Origin: Bacteroidales bacterium UBA5429
GTDB taxonomy: Bacteria; Bacteroidota; Bacteroidia; Bacteroidales; WCHB1-69
DNA length: 59,853 bases
NCBI GenBank assembly: GCA_002427605.1
Contig: DIRT01000034.1
Span: 1 to 59,853 of the forward strand
Reading direction: 5' to 3'
This document shows, piece by piece, positions 17,473-26,395 of this stretch (position 1 is the stretch's first letter; every line of letters starts with the position of its first letter). The position numbers were made by a program, and so were the translations under genes. The notes below the pieces were generated by a model, which ran no database searches, was not told the DNA's origin, and saw only the letters and a program-made list of their open reading frames with translations.

Positions 17473-19098
17473 ATGGGTCGAATTAAAGAAGAATTAAAAG
17501 CTTTAGGGATTACGAATCCCGGTACGATTTATCTGAACATTTCTTATGATGAACTGTACAAACATGAAACAATGCCTCATTTAGAGGGGTATGAAAAAGC
17601 TTATCACACAAAGTCAGGAGCTTTATCAGTAGATACCGGTGTATTCACAGGGCGTTCTCCAAAAGACAAATATGTTGTCATGGATGACCAAACCAGAGAC
17701 ACTGTATGGTGGCATGATCCCAATAAAAAAGGATCTGACAACAAAGCGATCTCACAGGAAACATGGAACCATCTAAAACAAATTGGGATCAATCAGTTAA
17801 ACGGAAAGGATATCTACGTTATGGACCTTTATGCTGGTGCCAATGAAGATACCAGACTGAAAATCAGATTCATTTCAGAAGTTGCCTGGCAGGCTCATTT
17901 TGTTAAAAACATGTTTATCAGACCTTCTCAAGAGGAATTGGAAAACTTTGAACCTGATTTCATTCTTATCAATAGTTGTAAAGCTACCAATCCACAATGG
18001 AAAGAACAAGGATTGAATAGTGAGGTATTTGTTGCCTTCAACATCACTGAGAAAATGGGTGTTATCGGTGGATCATGGTATGGTGGAGAAATGAAAAAAG
18101 GAATCTTCTCCATGATGAACTATTTCTTACCTTTGAAAAATATTGCAGCTATGCACTGCTCTGCTAACCAAGGAAAAGATGGCAGAACAGCAATCTTCTT
18201 CGGGCTTTCAGGAACAGGTAAAACAACACTATCTACAGACCCCGAAAGAGCATTAATCGGAGATGATGAACATGGTTGGGATGATCATGGAATTTTTAAT
18301 TTCGAAGGTGGATGTTATGCAAAATGTATTAACCTGTCTAAAGAAAATGAACCCGACATTTATAACGCCATCAAAAGAGATGCGTTATTGGAGAACTTAG
18401 TCATTGATGAGGAGGGAAATATTGACTTTACTTCTGATGCCAAGACTGAAAATACAAGGGTTTCTTATCCTATTTACCACATCGATAACATAGTAAAACC
18501 TAAGTCAAAAGGGACTCACCCAAGCCATGTGATATTCTTGACCGCCGACGCTTTTGGTGTCCTCCCCCCTGTTTCTATTATGTCAAAAGAACAAATGATG
18601 TATTATTTCCTCAGTGGATATACTGCTAAATTAGCGGGAACAGAACGTGGAATTGTTACTCCAACTCCCACTTTCTCCTCTTGCTTTGGAGCCGCATTCC
18701 TAACTTTACATCCTACTAAATACGCTGAAGTGTTTGGAGCTAAAATGGAAGAACATAAAGCAACTGCTTATTTAGTAAATACCGGATGGATTGGTGGAGG
18801 TTACGATTCAGGTGGAAGCAGAATTTCAATTAAAGATACCCGCAGAATTATCAATGCTATTTTGAATGATGAACTCATTAATGTAGAAACTGAAGTGGTT
18901 AGACCTTTCAATCTAACTATTCCTAAATCTGTTAACGGTGTAAATCCTGAAATTTTAAATCCAATGAATAGCTGGAAAGACAAAGAAGCATTTAAAGAAA
19001 CTGCTAACAAATTGGCTGCTTCTTTTATCAAAAACTTTGAAGCTTTCACAGATCAGGAAGATGGGAAAAGATTGGTTCAATTCGGACCTACTTTGTAA
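17473..19098 (+). CDS. pckA: Phosphoenolpyruvate carboxykinase (ATP)
   Basis: It interconverts oxaloacetate plus ATP with PEP, CO2 and ADP. In succinate- and propionate-forming Bacteroidota it usually runs toward oxaloacetate, conserving ATP. The 541-residue length fits the ATP type, which is unrelated in sequence to the GTP type. Visible motifs are TGRSPKDKYVV near the N-terminus, the P-loop GLSGTGKTTLS near residues 244-254, the metal-binding DDEHGWDD segment and the RGIVTPTPTFSSCFG region. It is a single-gene unit ending in a terminator shared with the converging rpsA. Confidence 0.97.
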   Translation: MGRIKEELKALGITNPGTIYLNISYDELYKHETMPHLEGYEKAYHTKSGALSVDTGVFTGRSPKDKYVVMDDQTRDTVWWHDPNKKGSDNKAISQETWNHLKQIGINQLNGKDIYVMDLYAGANEDTRLKIRFISEVAWQAHFVKNMFIRPSQEELENFEPDFILINSCKATNPQWKEQGLNSEVFVAFNITEKMGVIGGSWYGGEMKKGIFSMMNYFLPLKNIAAMHCSANQGKDGRTAIFFGLSGTGKTTLSTDPERALIGDDEHGWDDHGIFNFEGGCYAKCINLSKENEPDIYNAIKRDALLENLVIDEEGNIDFTSDAKTENTRVSYPIYHIDNIVKPKSKGTHPSHVIFLTADAFGVLPPVSIMSKEQMMYYFLSGYTAKLAGTERGIVTPTPTFSSCFGAAFLTLHPTKYAEVFGAKMEEHKATAYLVNTGWIGGGYDSGGSRISIKDTRRIINAILNDELINVETEVVRPFNLTIPKSVNGVNPEILNPMNSWKDKEAFKETANKLAASFIKNFEAFTDQEDGKRLVQFGPTL

Positions 19099-19114
19099 TC
19101 CAATTCTTTTAAAT

Positions 19115-19146
19115 AAAAAAAGGGCTGCGATGCAGCCCTTTTTTTT
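19115..19146. terminator. Bidirectional terminator between pckA and rpsA
   Basis: Stem AGGGCTGC/GCAGCCCT with a very short loop is flanked by A-run and T-run on both sides, so it can end transcripts from pckA (+) and rpsA (-). Confidence 0.9.
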
Positions 19147-19160
19147 ATGAGTGAACTTTA

Positions 19161-21194
19161 TTATTGTTCACTTTTTTCAAGATCTTCTTTTAAGTTTTGA
19201 AGAACATCTAAATCACCTAATGTTGTTTTTTCTATACTTTCATTCAACTTAGAGATTTCACTTTTTCTTCTCTTCTCTTCAGCTACATGCTTCTTCTCAT
19301 CCTCTTCTCTTTCCTCTTGCCAGATCTTAGAGTGAGAAAGTGTAATCTTCTTAGCTTCTTTTGAAAACTCGATCACTTTGAACAACATCACTTCTTCCAG
19401 TTTTGGATTGGATTTATCCTCTTTCATCATTCCACGGTTGAATGCGAATCCTTCGATTCCATATGGTAAAGCAATCACATAACCTTTATCATTTTGGCTG
19501 ATTACTGTACCTTCGTGTACTGAATCAATAGTAAATACGGTTTCAAATACATCCCATGGATTTTCTTCCAATTGTTTGTGTCCTAAACTTAAACGACGAT
19601 TTTCTACATCCACTTCCAATACTACAACATCAATAGGATCACCAATCTTTGTAAATTCAGCAGGGTGTTTGATCTTTTTAGACCATGAAAGGTCTGAAAT
19701 GTGGATTAAACCATCAACTCCCTCTTCCATTTCTACAAAAATACCAAAGTTAGTGAAGTTTCTAACTGTTGCAGTAAATTTAGCATTAACAGGATATTTT
19801 TCAGTAATATTTTCCCATGGATCAGGAATCATCTGTTTCATACCCAATGACATCTTTCTTTCTTCTCTGTCAAGAGTCAACACAACTACTTCAACCTCAT
19901 CCCCTACTTTAAGGAAATCATGAGCAGTACGTAAGTGTTGTGACCAGGACATTTCTGAAACGTGTAATAAGCCCTCAACACCAGGAAGAAGTTCAATAAA
20001 TGCACCATAATCGGCAATCACTACAACTTTACCTTTTACTTTATCACCCACTTGTAGGTTAGGATCTAAAGCATCCCATGGATGTGGTAGTAATTGTTTT
20101 TGACCCAATGCAATACGTTTTTTATTTTCATCAAAGTCCAAAATAACAACGTTGATTTTTTCATCCAATTGAACCACCTCTTCAGGGTGAATAATTCTAC
20201 CCCAAGAAAGGTCAGTAATGTGAATTAATCCGTCAACTCCGCCTAAATCGATAAACACACCATAGCTGGTGATGTTTTTAACGGTACCTTCAAGAATTTG
20301 TCCTTTTTCAAGACGTGCAATGATCTCTGCTTTTTGTGCTTCAAGCTCATCTTCAATTAAAGCTTTATGAGAAACTACCACGTTTTTATATTCGTGATTG
20401 ATTTTCACCACTTTAAACTCCATGCTCTTATTCACATAGATATCATAATCTCTAATCGGTTTCACATCAATTTGAGAACCGGGTAAGAATGCCTCAATAC
20501 CAAATACATCAACAATCAAACCACCTTTAGTTCTGCATTTAACATAACCGGTAATAATCTCCTGGTTATCATATGCCTGGTTAACACGATTCCAGGATTG
20601 TAACAAGCGAGCTTTTTTATGCGAAAGTTGAAGTTGTCCTGATGCATCCTCTTGATTTTCAACATAAACTTCAATTTCATCTCCCACTTTAAGATCCGGA
20701 TTGTAACGTAACTCGTTAGCTGAAATTACACCATCCGATTTAAATCCGATGTTTACAACAACTTCTCTTGAGTTAATAGAAACCACAGTTCCTGTAATCA
20801 CTTCATTCTCATCAACCGATTTGAACGATCTGGTATATAACTCTTGATATCTTTCTTGTTCTTCAGCTGAATATCTGCTTCCTTTCTTCTCGATTGAATC
20901 CCAACTGAACTCATCCAATGAAGGATAAGCACTTTCGAACACTTTCTTAGATCTTTCAGCAGCTGGTTTTTCAACTTCCGGTAGTTCTTCGGCAACTACT
21001 TCATTTGTTGATTCAACTTCTTCCGGTTTTGCTTCCACTTCAGGAGTTTCAGCTACCACTTCTTCTTGAGCTTCACTTACCACTTCCGGAGTTTCTTGTA
21101 CTGTTTCCGGAGTTTCAGCTGCTACTTCCGGAGTTTCGTTTACCGCTTCAGGAGTAGGTTCTCCTTCGGTGTTTTTTAATAAATCTTCTGACAT
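19161..21194 (-). CDS. rpsA: 30S ribosomal protein S1 with a long acidic N-terminal extension
   Basis: RNA-binding ribosomal protein that helps mRNA bind the 30S subunit. Of 677 residues, about 130 to 630 form six S1 repeats (for example GTVVSINSREVVVNIGFKSDGVIS, then units ending in GLIHITDLSW, GLLHVSEMSW and GLIHISDLSW). Residues 1-88 are an added Glu/Pro/Val-rich region with ETPEV-like repeats (ETPEVAAETPETVQETPEV). The part matching the usual Bacteroidota start is YPSLDEFSWDSIEKKG at 90-105. The tail (about 632-677) is charged and helical. Monocistronic, with a TAATTTTG promoter and a leader of roughly 95 nt. Confidence 0.95.
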   Translation of the reverse strand: MSEDLLKNTEGEPTPEAVNETPEVAAETPETVQETPEVVSEAQEEVVAETPEVEAKPEEVESTNEVVAEELPEVEKPAAERSKKVFESAYPSLDEFSWDSIEKKGSRYSAEEQERYQELYTRSFKSVDENEVITGTVVSINSREVVVNIGFKSDGVISANELRYNPDLKVGDEIEVYVENQEDASGQLQLSHKKARLLQSWNRVNQAYDNQEIITGYVKCRTKGGLIVDVFGIEAFLPGSQIDVKPIRDYDIYVNKSMEFKVVKINHEYKNVVVSHKALIEDELEAQKAEIIARLEKGQILEGTVKNITSYGVFIDLGGVDGLIHITDLSWGRIIHPEEVVQLDEKINVVILDFDENKKRIALGQKQLLPHPWDALDPNLQVGDKVKGKVVVIADYGAFIELLPGVEGLLHVSEMSWSQHLRTAHDFLKVGDEVEVVVLTLDREERKMSLGMKQMIPDPWENITEKYPVNAKFTATVRNFTNFGIFVEMEEGVDGLIHISDLSWSKKIKHPAEFTKIGDPIDVVVLEVDVENRRLSLGHKQLEENPWDVFETVFTIDSVHEGTVISQNDKGYVIALPYGIEGFAFNRGMMKEDKSNPKLEEVMLFKVIEFSKEAKKITLSHSKIWQEEREEDEKKHVAEEKRRKSEISKLNESIEKTTLGDLDVLQNLKEDLEKSEQ

Positions 21195-21293
21195 TTTTTA
21201 CTGATTTGCTAGCAAATCATAATTTTTAATAGGTTTAACATGAGGTTAACTTTCTGAATATCAAACCAAAGAGCCTCATTTGATTTGAGCCTG

Positions 21294-21301
21294 CAAAATT
21301 A
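21294..21301 (-). promoter_or_regulatory. Promoter -7 element of rpsA
   Basis: TAATTTTG on the minus strand, 100 bp before the start. The leader holds a direct repeat GAGCCT spaced 11 nt apart (21271 and 21286); S1 often controls its own translation, but I cannot point to a site. Confidence 0.55.
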
Positions 21302-21370
21302 CATAAAAATTCAATACAACCCTACCAATTTTTGACAATTTATTAACAATTATATTATTATCTCTTTTTT

Positions 21371-21695
21371 TTTGAAATAAAAATAAAGGGGGGGCAGAAC
21401 GTTCAATACGCTATAGATATCCTTTTCCCCCACTCGGAAACATATCGCCCTACGAGATGAAGGCGGAATGAATCAATTACGAATTACGAGTTACGAATTA
21501 CGATGAACAAACCTTACCCTTAAATTGGCTGTAGAGACGCAATGCATTGCGTCTTACGACCGTATGCGATTAAAAATTATAACCCCGTAATTCGTAATTA
21601 TCCACAATTTCTCCAAAAGACATAATATTGCCGAGTGGGGTGATAGGAGATCAATTAGGGGGCGGATATCCTGCCCCCTAATTTTTTTTATTTCA
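21371..21695. repeat. Composite palindromic intergenic element A
   Basis: The left arm 21371-21437 (AAATAAAAATAAAGGGGGGG to CCCCCACTCGG) is inverted relative to the right arm 21631-21695 (CCGAGTGGGG to CTGCCCCCTAAT and TTTATTTCAT). The centre holds AATTACGA-word repeats (21477-21505), a hairpin palindrome (21531-21557) and a segment homologous to element B. There is no ORF and no transposase. It fills most of the gap between the rpsA promoter and the terminator of the 2-oxoacid oxidoreductase operon. Confidence 0.85.
21531..21557. repeat. Small hairpin palindrome (GTAGAGACGC type)
   Basis: GTAGAGACGCAATGCATTGC followed by GTCTTAC is a near-perfect palindrome with one base missing compared with the 28-nt copy at 31903. 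Confidence 0.85.
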
Positions 21696-21808
21696 TAATA
21701 AGAAGAAAGAAAAAAAGTCGAAAGTCGAAATAAACTGTCAATTCTAAAAACTAAAAATCTAAAATCTAAATTTATTTATTCCGCCTTTCGCCTTCAACCT
21801 TCCGCCTT

Positions 21809-21844
21809 CAAAAAAGGGCTGTCTCGTGATGAAACAGCCCTTTT
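21809..21844 (-). terminator. Intrinsic terminator of the four-subunit 2-oxoacid oxidoreductase operon
   Basis: Stem AAAAGGGCTGT/ACAGCCCTTTT with a loop of about 12 nt, T-rich downstream on the minus strand, 22 bp after the gamma-subunit stop. Confidence 0.88.
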
Positions 21845-21865
21845 AAAATCATATTAATCTCAATG

Positions 21866-22417
21866 TTAAAGCACATGAATTGGAACAAGAATCTCTTTTC
21901 CTACTTCTACTGCTTTTTCATTATCAGGAATCAATTTGTGGTGTCTTTCAGGTAAAGATTTTTCCAATCCTTTTCTTAAAAACTCAGGATTAATAATCGG
22001 TTTAATTTTTAGGAATCCACCCAACATAATCATATTGGATAATCTTGCATTACCAATTTCCAATGCTTTGTCAGTACCGGCAACCTGATAGATGCTGATA
22101 TCTTTTCGTGTGGGATGTGCACTGATTCCATTGGGATCATAAATTAACAAACCACCCGGTTTAACACTGTTTTCAAATTTATCCATCGATTGTTGATTCA
22201 GGATAATTGCTGTATCAAACTGGTTTAACGTTGGGGAGTTAATTCTTTCATCACTGATAATTACAGTAACATTAGATGTACCACCTCTCATTTCTGGTCC
22301 ATAAGATGGCATCCAACTCACCTCTTTATTTTGCATTGCTCCGGAGTATGCGAGAATTTTGCCCATAGACAATACTCCTTGTCCTCCAAACCCTGCTATA
22401 ATTATTTCTTCAGTCAT
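21866..22417 (-). CDS. 2-oxoacid:ferredoxin oxidoreductase, gamma subunit
   Basis: Gamma domain of an enzyme that oxidatively decarboxylates a 2-oxoacid to its acyl-CoA and reduces ferredoxin. The 183-residue protein has the family start IIIAGFGGQGVLSMGKILAYSG (2-23) and PSYGPEMRGGTSNV. It is the last of four genes in the order ferredoxin-like delta, alpha, beta, gamma. In Bacteroides such sets are annotated as branched-chain (VorABCD-like) or 2-oxoglutarate enzymes; the sequence alone does not settle the substrate. Confidence 0.9.
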   Translation of the reverse strand: MTEEIIIAGFGGQGVLSMGKILAYSGAMQNKEVSWMPSYGPEMRGGTSNVTVIISDERINSPTLNQFDTAIILNQQSMDKFENSVKPGGLLIYDPNGISAHPTRKDISIYQVAGTDKALEIGNARLSNMIMLGGFLKIKPIINPEFLRKGLEKSLPERHHKLIPDNEKAVEVGKEILVPIHVL

Positions 22418-22479
22418 ATTATTTTATTTTTTAAATTATACAATAGTTATAAGATTCAATTAATCACTCGTGTATTAAT

Positions 22480-23250
22480 CTATTCTTTTTCTGGAACTTT
22501 AAGGTCACCCAATGGATAGAATGGCAACATATTTTCCTCTAACCATTCGTTAGCTTTAACAGGCGACATTTTCCATCCTGAGTTACAGTTGGAGACAATC
22601 TCTACAAATGTAACTCCCTTGTTCAATTTTTGATATTCAAAAGCTTGACGGATCGCTTTTTTAGCTCTACGAACCAAGGCAGGAGTATAAACAGCTTGTC
22701 TGGTTACATAATAAGTTCCGGGTAATTGAGCCACCAATTCAGTAATTTTCAATGGGTGTCCATTAAACTGTTGTTCTCTTCCGTATGGTGAAGTAGCGGT
22801 AACCATTCCTTCAAGAGTAGTAGGCGCCATTTGTCCTCCGGTCATACCATAAATTCCGTTATTAACGAAAATAATGGTAATATTTTCACCTCTGTTACAA
22901 GCATGAATTGTTTCACCGGTACCAATCGCTGCCAAGTCACCATCACCCTGGTAAGTAAATACAAATTTTTCTGGTCTTAAACGTTTCATTGCAGTAGCTA
23001 ATGCAGGAGCTCTTCCGTGAGCAGCCTCAGCAATGTCAACATCAAAATAATTGTACGCCAATACTGCACAACCAACAGGAGCTACACCTAATGTTTCACT
23101 CTGTATTCCCATCTCATCGATTACCTCAGCTACCAATCTGTGAGTAGTTCCATGACCGCAACCTGGACAATAGTGCATAACTGTATCTGTCAAAACTTTC
23201 GTTTTTGAATACACTAAATTTTCGGGTTTTATAATTTCTTCTCTAGTCAT
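22480..23250 (-). CDS. 2-oxoacid:ferredoxin oxidoreductase, beta (TPP-binding) subunit
   Basis: Catalytic thiamine-diphosphate subunit. With the start at 23250 (MTREEIIKPENLVY), the protein has 256 residues. [4Fe-4S] ligands are Cys28 and Cys31 (HYCPGCGHG), Cys61 (APVGCAV) and a later Cys in VSNCNSGW. The TPP/Mg motif is GDGDLAAIGTGE...NNGIYGMTGGQ. The frame is open to an ATG at 23277 that abuts the alpha-subunit stop, but the downstream ATG has the A-rich leader usual here and starts at the conserved region. Second-last gene of the operon, with a 62-bp gap before gamma. Confidence 0.92.
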   Translation of the reverse strand: MTREEIIKPENLVYSKTKVLTDTVMHYCPGCGHGTTHRLVAEVIDEMGIQSETLGVAPVGCAVLAYNYFDVDIAEAAHGRAPALATAMKRLRPEKFVFTYQGDGDLAAIGTGETIHACNRGENITIIFVNNGIYGMTGGQMAPTTLEGMVTATSPYGREQQFNGHPLKITELVAQLPGTYYVTRQAVYTPALVRRAKKAIRQAFEYQKLNKGVTFVEIVSNCNSGWKMSPVKANEWLEENMLPFYPLGDLKVPEKE

Positions 23251-23277
23251 ATTATTTCTTATTTTTTTGATTAACAA

Positions 23278-24351
23278 TTATAAAGTTTTTAATACTTCAA
23301 AAATTTCAGTTGGAGTTGGAATCATTCCACCAAATCTACCATAATGTTGAACAGGAACTTTACATTCTACCGCCAATTTCACATCTTCGATCATTTGTCC
23401 GGCACTCATTTCTACTGTTAAGATAGATTTAACTTGTTTGCTTAGTTCCAATAATGGTTTTTTAGGGAATGGCCATAAAGTAATAGGACGTAATAATCCA
23501 ACTTTAATGCCTGCTTCTCTTCCCAACTGAACTACTTTTTGACAAATACGAGCTGAAGAACCGTAAGCTACCAAGAGGATTTCTGCATCTTCTGTTTGGA
23601 AAGTCTCGTAACGAACTTCATTCTCTTCACAAACTTTATATTTTGCCTGTAATTTATGATTTACTTTCTCTTGTACAACAGGATCCAATTGAAGAGAAGT
23701 AATAATGTTGTGACCTCTTGACTCTGGTTTTCCTACTAAAGCCCATGGATATGTTTTAGCAATATACTCATTTGTCCATCTGGGTTTGTACTCACCTACT
23801 TCTACTTTTTCCATAACCTGACCAATTACCCCGTCAGATAAAAGCATTACAGGGTTTCTATATTTAAATGCCAGGTCAAATCCCAACTCAACAAAATCAT
23901 ACATCTCTTGTACAGAAGCAGGAGCTAATGTAATCAATCTGTAGTCACCATGTCCACCACCTTTTACAGTTTGGAAATAGTCTGCCTGAGAAGGTTGAAT
24001 TGTACCTAATCCGGGACCGCCACGCACTACGTTTACAACCAAAGCGGGTAACTCTGCACCGGCGATGTAAGATAATCCTTCTTGCATCAAGCTGATACCG
24101 GGGCTGGATGATGTAGTCATCACCCTTTTACCCAAAGCTGCACCACCATATACCATATTAATAGATGCTGTTTCACTTTCTGCCTGAAGAACTACCATTC
24201 CTGTTTTTGGATATGGGTTTTCTGCGGTTAAATACTCAAGAATTTCAGACTGTGGCGTAATAGGATATCCAAAATAACCATCACACCCACAACGAATAGC
24301 GCCTTCTGCTATCGCTTCATTCCCTTTCATCAATTTTATTTCTTTTGCCAT
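23278..24351 (-). CDS. 2-oxoacid:ferredoxin oxidoreductase, alpha subunit (VorB/KorA-like)
   Basis: The alpha subunit holds the pyrimidine part of TPP and domain II. The 357 residues include KLMKGNEAIAEGAIRCGCDG, then YPITPQSEI, the conserved motif that contacts the 2-oxoacid, QAESETASINMVYGGAALG and TTSSSPGISLMQEG. No ferredoxin domain is fused; the iron-sulfur delta subunit is the separate gene upstream. Closest by eye to proteins labelled VorB (3-methyl-2-oxobutanoate) in Bacteroidota. Confidence 0.9.
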   Translation of the reverse strand: MAKEIKLMKGNEAIAEGAIRCGCDGYFGYPITPQSEILEYLTAENPYPKTGMVVLQAESETASINMVYGGAALGKRVMTTSSSPGISLMQEGLSYIAGAELPALVVNVVRGGPGLGTIQPSQADYFQTVKGGGHGDYRLITLAPASVQEMYDFVELGFDLAFKYRNPVMLLSDGVIGQVMEKVEVGEYKPRWTNEYIAKTYPWALVGKPESRGHNIITSLQLDPVVQEKVNHKLQAKYKVCEENEVRYETFQTEDAEILLVAYGSSARICQKVVQLGREAGIKVGLLRPITLWPFPKKPLLELSKQVKSILTVEMSAGQMIEDVKLAVECKVPVQHYGRFGGMIPTPTEIFEVLKTL

Positions 24352-24406
24352 ATTGATATTTTTAATAAATTAATAATTATAGTTCATTGAAGTATTGAAG
24401 TCTCAA

Positions 24407-24625
24407 TTAAACCTTAGCTCTGTAAACTTCAATCACTCCGTCAGGACATAAAATCGCGCAGTTTGCACATCCGATGCAAGTATCCGCGATAATCTCTAAG
24501 TGATTATATCCTTTTTTGTTCGCTTTTTTTCCAAGCGCAATACATTTCTGTGGACATCCGGTAACACAGACTCCACAACCTTTGCACCCTTCGGTGTCAA
24601 TTACAATTGTGCCTTTAAATGCCAT
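24407..24625 (-). CDS. Ferredoxin-like delta subunit, two [4Fe-4S] clusters
   Basis: Small electron carrier of 72 residues, the delta subunit of the following oxidoreductase. Two CxxCxxCxxxC motifs are complete: Cys14/17/20/24 (CKGCGVCVTGC) and Cys50/53/56/60 (CIGCANCAILC), each followed by Pro after the last or adjacent cysteine. It is the first gene of the four-gene operon, 55 bp ahead of alpha. A possible stem-loop leader lies upstream. Confidence 0.93.
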   Translation of the reverse strand: MAFKGTIVIDTEGCKGCGVCVTGCPQKCIALGKKANKKGYNHLEIIADTCIGCANCAILCPDGVIEVYRAKV

Positions 24626-24669
24626 ACTTATTTTTTTTAGTTGATTAGAATATTTGTTCTTTTTCAGAG

Positions 24670-24704
24670 AATTTAACCTCTCCTCTAAGAGGGTGCTAAA
24701 TTAC
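24670..24704 (-). promoter_or_regulatory. Possible stem-loop leader before the 2-oxoacid oxidoreductase operon
   Basis: On the minus strand an AATTTAGCACCCTCT segment faces AGAGGTTAAATT, giving a long interrupted stem. It overlaps a weak -7-like TAATTTAG. Function unknown; it may simply be a transcript-start hairpin. Confidence 0.3.
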
Positions 24705-24743
24705 TATTTTTTTCGTTACAAATAGTACTTTTTTTATTTTTTA

Positions 24744-25496
24744 TTACAAAAATCCCTGTTTTTTTAATACTTGATTGATTACAGTAGTGAAATACAGATT
24801 ATCCTCCTTCTTGTATCTTTTTTCAGTAATAATGCGGGCTAAGTTGGGTAATTGATTCTCTTCGAGTAGTTGTAAAGTCTGAGGGTGGCTCTCTACTTCT
24901 TTGTACAATCTATTGATCGACTGCTCATTATAGTCCTGATACTCCTCATAATGTACCACAGCTTCAAGAGGTAACTTGTAGGGTGGCTCCGGTTTCTCAA
25001 CAGGATGTCCAACAGTAATGGAAACTAAAGGAACAACACCTGCGGGTAATTTTAAATAATCGACAAATTTGTCAGCATTATAAATTACGGTTCCCAGCCA
25101 GCAAATTCCCAATCCTAATGACTCGGCAGCAACACAGGCATTTTGAGTCGCAATCATGGCATCCATTATAGCCCAGTGATAAGCCTGTACATTATTGTAT
25201 GCTGTAGTGTCTGCATCCCGAAATAAACAATATTTGTTGAATCGGTTAAAATCCGCACAAAAAGTTAAAATTAACGGAGATTGTGTCGCCATCGGTTGAT
25301 TGAAATGGAACGGAGCCATCTCTTTCATTTTCTCCTTGTCTCGTGTTACGATAATGCTGTATAGTTGCATGCCCCCCATAGTTGAACCACTGGAAGCCGC
25401 TTTCAGAATCAGTTCCAAATCTTGATCAGAAATGGGTTGATCACTATATTTGCGAATTGTTCTGTGTTGTAGTAAAGTTTTAAGTGTTTCATTCAT
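24744..25496 (-). CDS. Nitroreductase family protein (NfsA-like flavin oxidoreductase)
   Basis: FMN-dependent NAD(P)H oxidoreductase acting on nitro compounds, quinones or flavins. The 250 residues begin with the family signature LLQHRTIRKYSDQPI (8-22). SSGSTMGGMQLYSIIV, DAMIATQNACVAAESLGLGICWLG and a C-terminal basic region of the NfsA group follow. It is the last gene of the cluster starting with the DUF4296 lipoprotein, 17 bp after the acyltransferase gene. Physiological substrate unknown. Confidence 0.88.
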   Translation of the reverse strand: MNETLKTLLQHRTIRKYSDQPISDQDLELILKAASSGSTMGGMQLYSIIVTRDKEKMKEMAPFHFNQPMATQSPLILTFCADFNRFNKYCLFRDADTTAYNNVQAYHWAIMDAMIATQNACVAAESLGLGICWLGTVIYNADKFVDYLKLPAGVVPLVSITVGHPVEKPEPPYKLPLEAVVHYEEYQDYNEQSINRLYKEVESHPQTLQLLEENQLPNLARIITEKRYKKEDNLYFTTVINQVLKKQGFL

Positions 25497-25513
25497 ATTA
25501 TTGTACTTTAAGT

Positions 25514-26395
25514 CTAATTAATTACTCTGTTTTTTCTATTTTTCCATCTTTTATGACTCCATAACCATTGGGGGGGAGACATGCATACCGTCTTCTCTAA
25601 CAAAGTGACATATTGCTCTATTATCCCTCCATAGGGAACTGAGTGAGGCTCCTCAGTTATTAATGTCAGTTCAACCTCGTAATAGCCTCTTTTAACCTGG
25701 TTAACCTGATAGTAGACTACCGGTATATTGTACTTTTTTGCAAAATATTCAGGTCCGTAGATCATGGCAGATTCCTGATTTAGGAACTGAGTATAGTACG
25801 CTTTTTTTAAATCATTGGGCGATTGATCACTTAACATCATATAAGCTGCCGGTATTTGATGTGTTTCATAATACTCAAAACGTTCTCGTATACGGTCTTG
25901 GAAAACCACCTCAGTTCCATACCTTGTCCTGGCACGATTGATCAGTTTTTCAAAGTTTTTATCGGTATTGGGCTTCCCTACCCCAACCCCATGATGTTCA
26001 AAAAGCAGATCCAAAGCCAACACCATCCACTCCCAATTATTGTAGTGTCCCGATACTAAAATCACACTCCTTCCTTGCTTATAAAATTGCGAAATCAACT
26101 CCGGATTCACACAACGATATCTCTTCAATAAAGATTTTTTACTGATGGTTAACATCTTCAGCATTTCGACACCCAACTGAATTAAATGACGTTGAAATTG
26201 CTTGTATAATTTCAATCTTTCAGCTTCATTTAACTTCGGGAAGGAGAGTCTGATATTAGTAAGGGTGACATCTTTTCTGTAAGGAATAACATAAGTAATC
26301 AACAAATAAAATGGGTAGAATATAATGTTTAAAACCCACAATGGAAGTAATGATAAGGGGTAAAAAACACAATAAAATAATAACTTTATTCCCAT
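25514..26395 (-). CDS. LpxL/HtrB-like lysophospholipid (lipid A) acyltransferase
   Basis: Inner-membrane acyltransferase that adds a secondary acyl chain to lipid A, or a related acyl transfer. The 293-residue protein has an N-terminal membrane segment (about 5-38) and the catalytic HX4E box His117-Glu122 in SGHYNNWEWM. DQSPN and the YYQV region fit the family. It directly abuts the GmhB-like gene (0 bp) and is followed 17 bp later by the nitroreductase. The neighbouring heptose-phosphatase-like gene supports a lipopolysaccharide role. Confidence 0.88.
   Translation of the reverse strand: MGIKLLFYCVFYPLSLLPLWVLNIIFYPFYLLITYVIPYRKDVTLTNIRLSFPKLNEAERLKLYKQFQRHLIQLGVEMLKMLTISKKSLLKRYRCVNPELISQFYKQGRSVILVSGHYNNWEWMVLALDLLFEHHGVGVGKPNTDKNFEKLINRARTRYGTEVVFQDRIRERFEYYETHQIPAAYMMLSDQSPNDLKKAYYTQFLNQESAMIYGPEYFAKKYNIPVVYYQVNQVKRGYYEVELTLITEEPHSVPYGGIIEQYVTLLEKTVCMSPPQWLWSHKRWKNRKNRVIN

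Noticed and set aside
21477..21505. CRISPR-like array of AATTACGA words
   Set aside because: Words are 7-9 nt with no spacers and there are no cas genes nearby.
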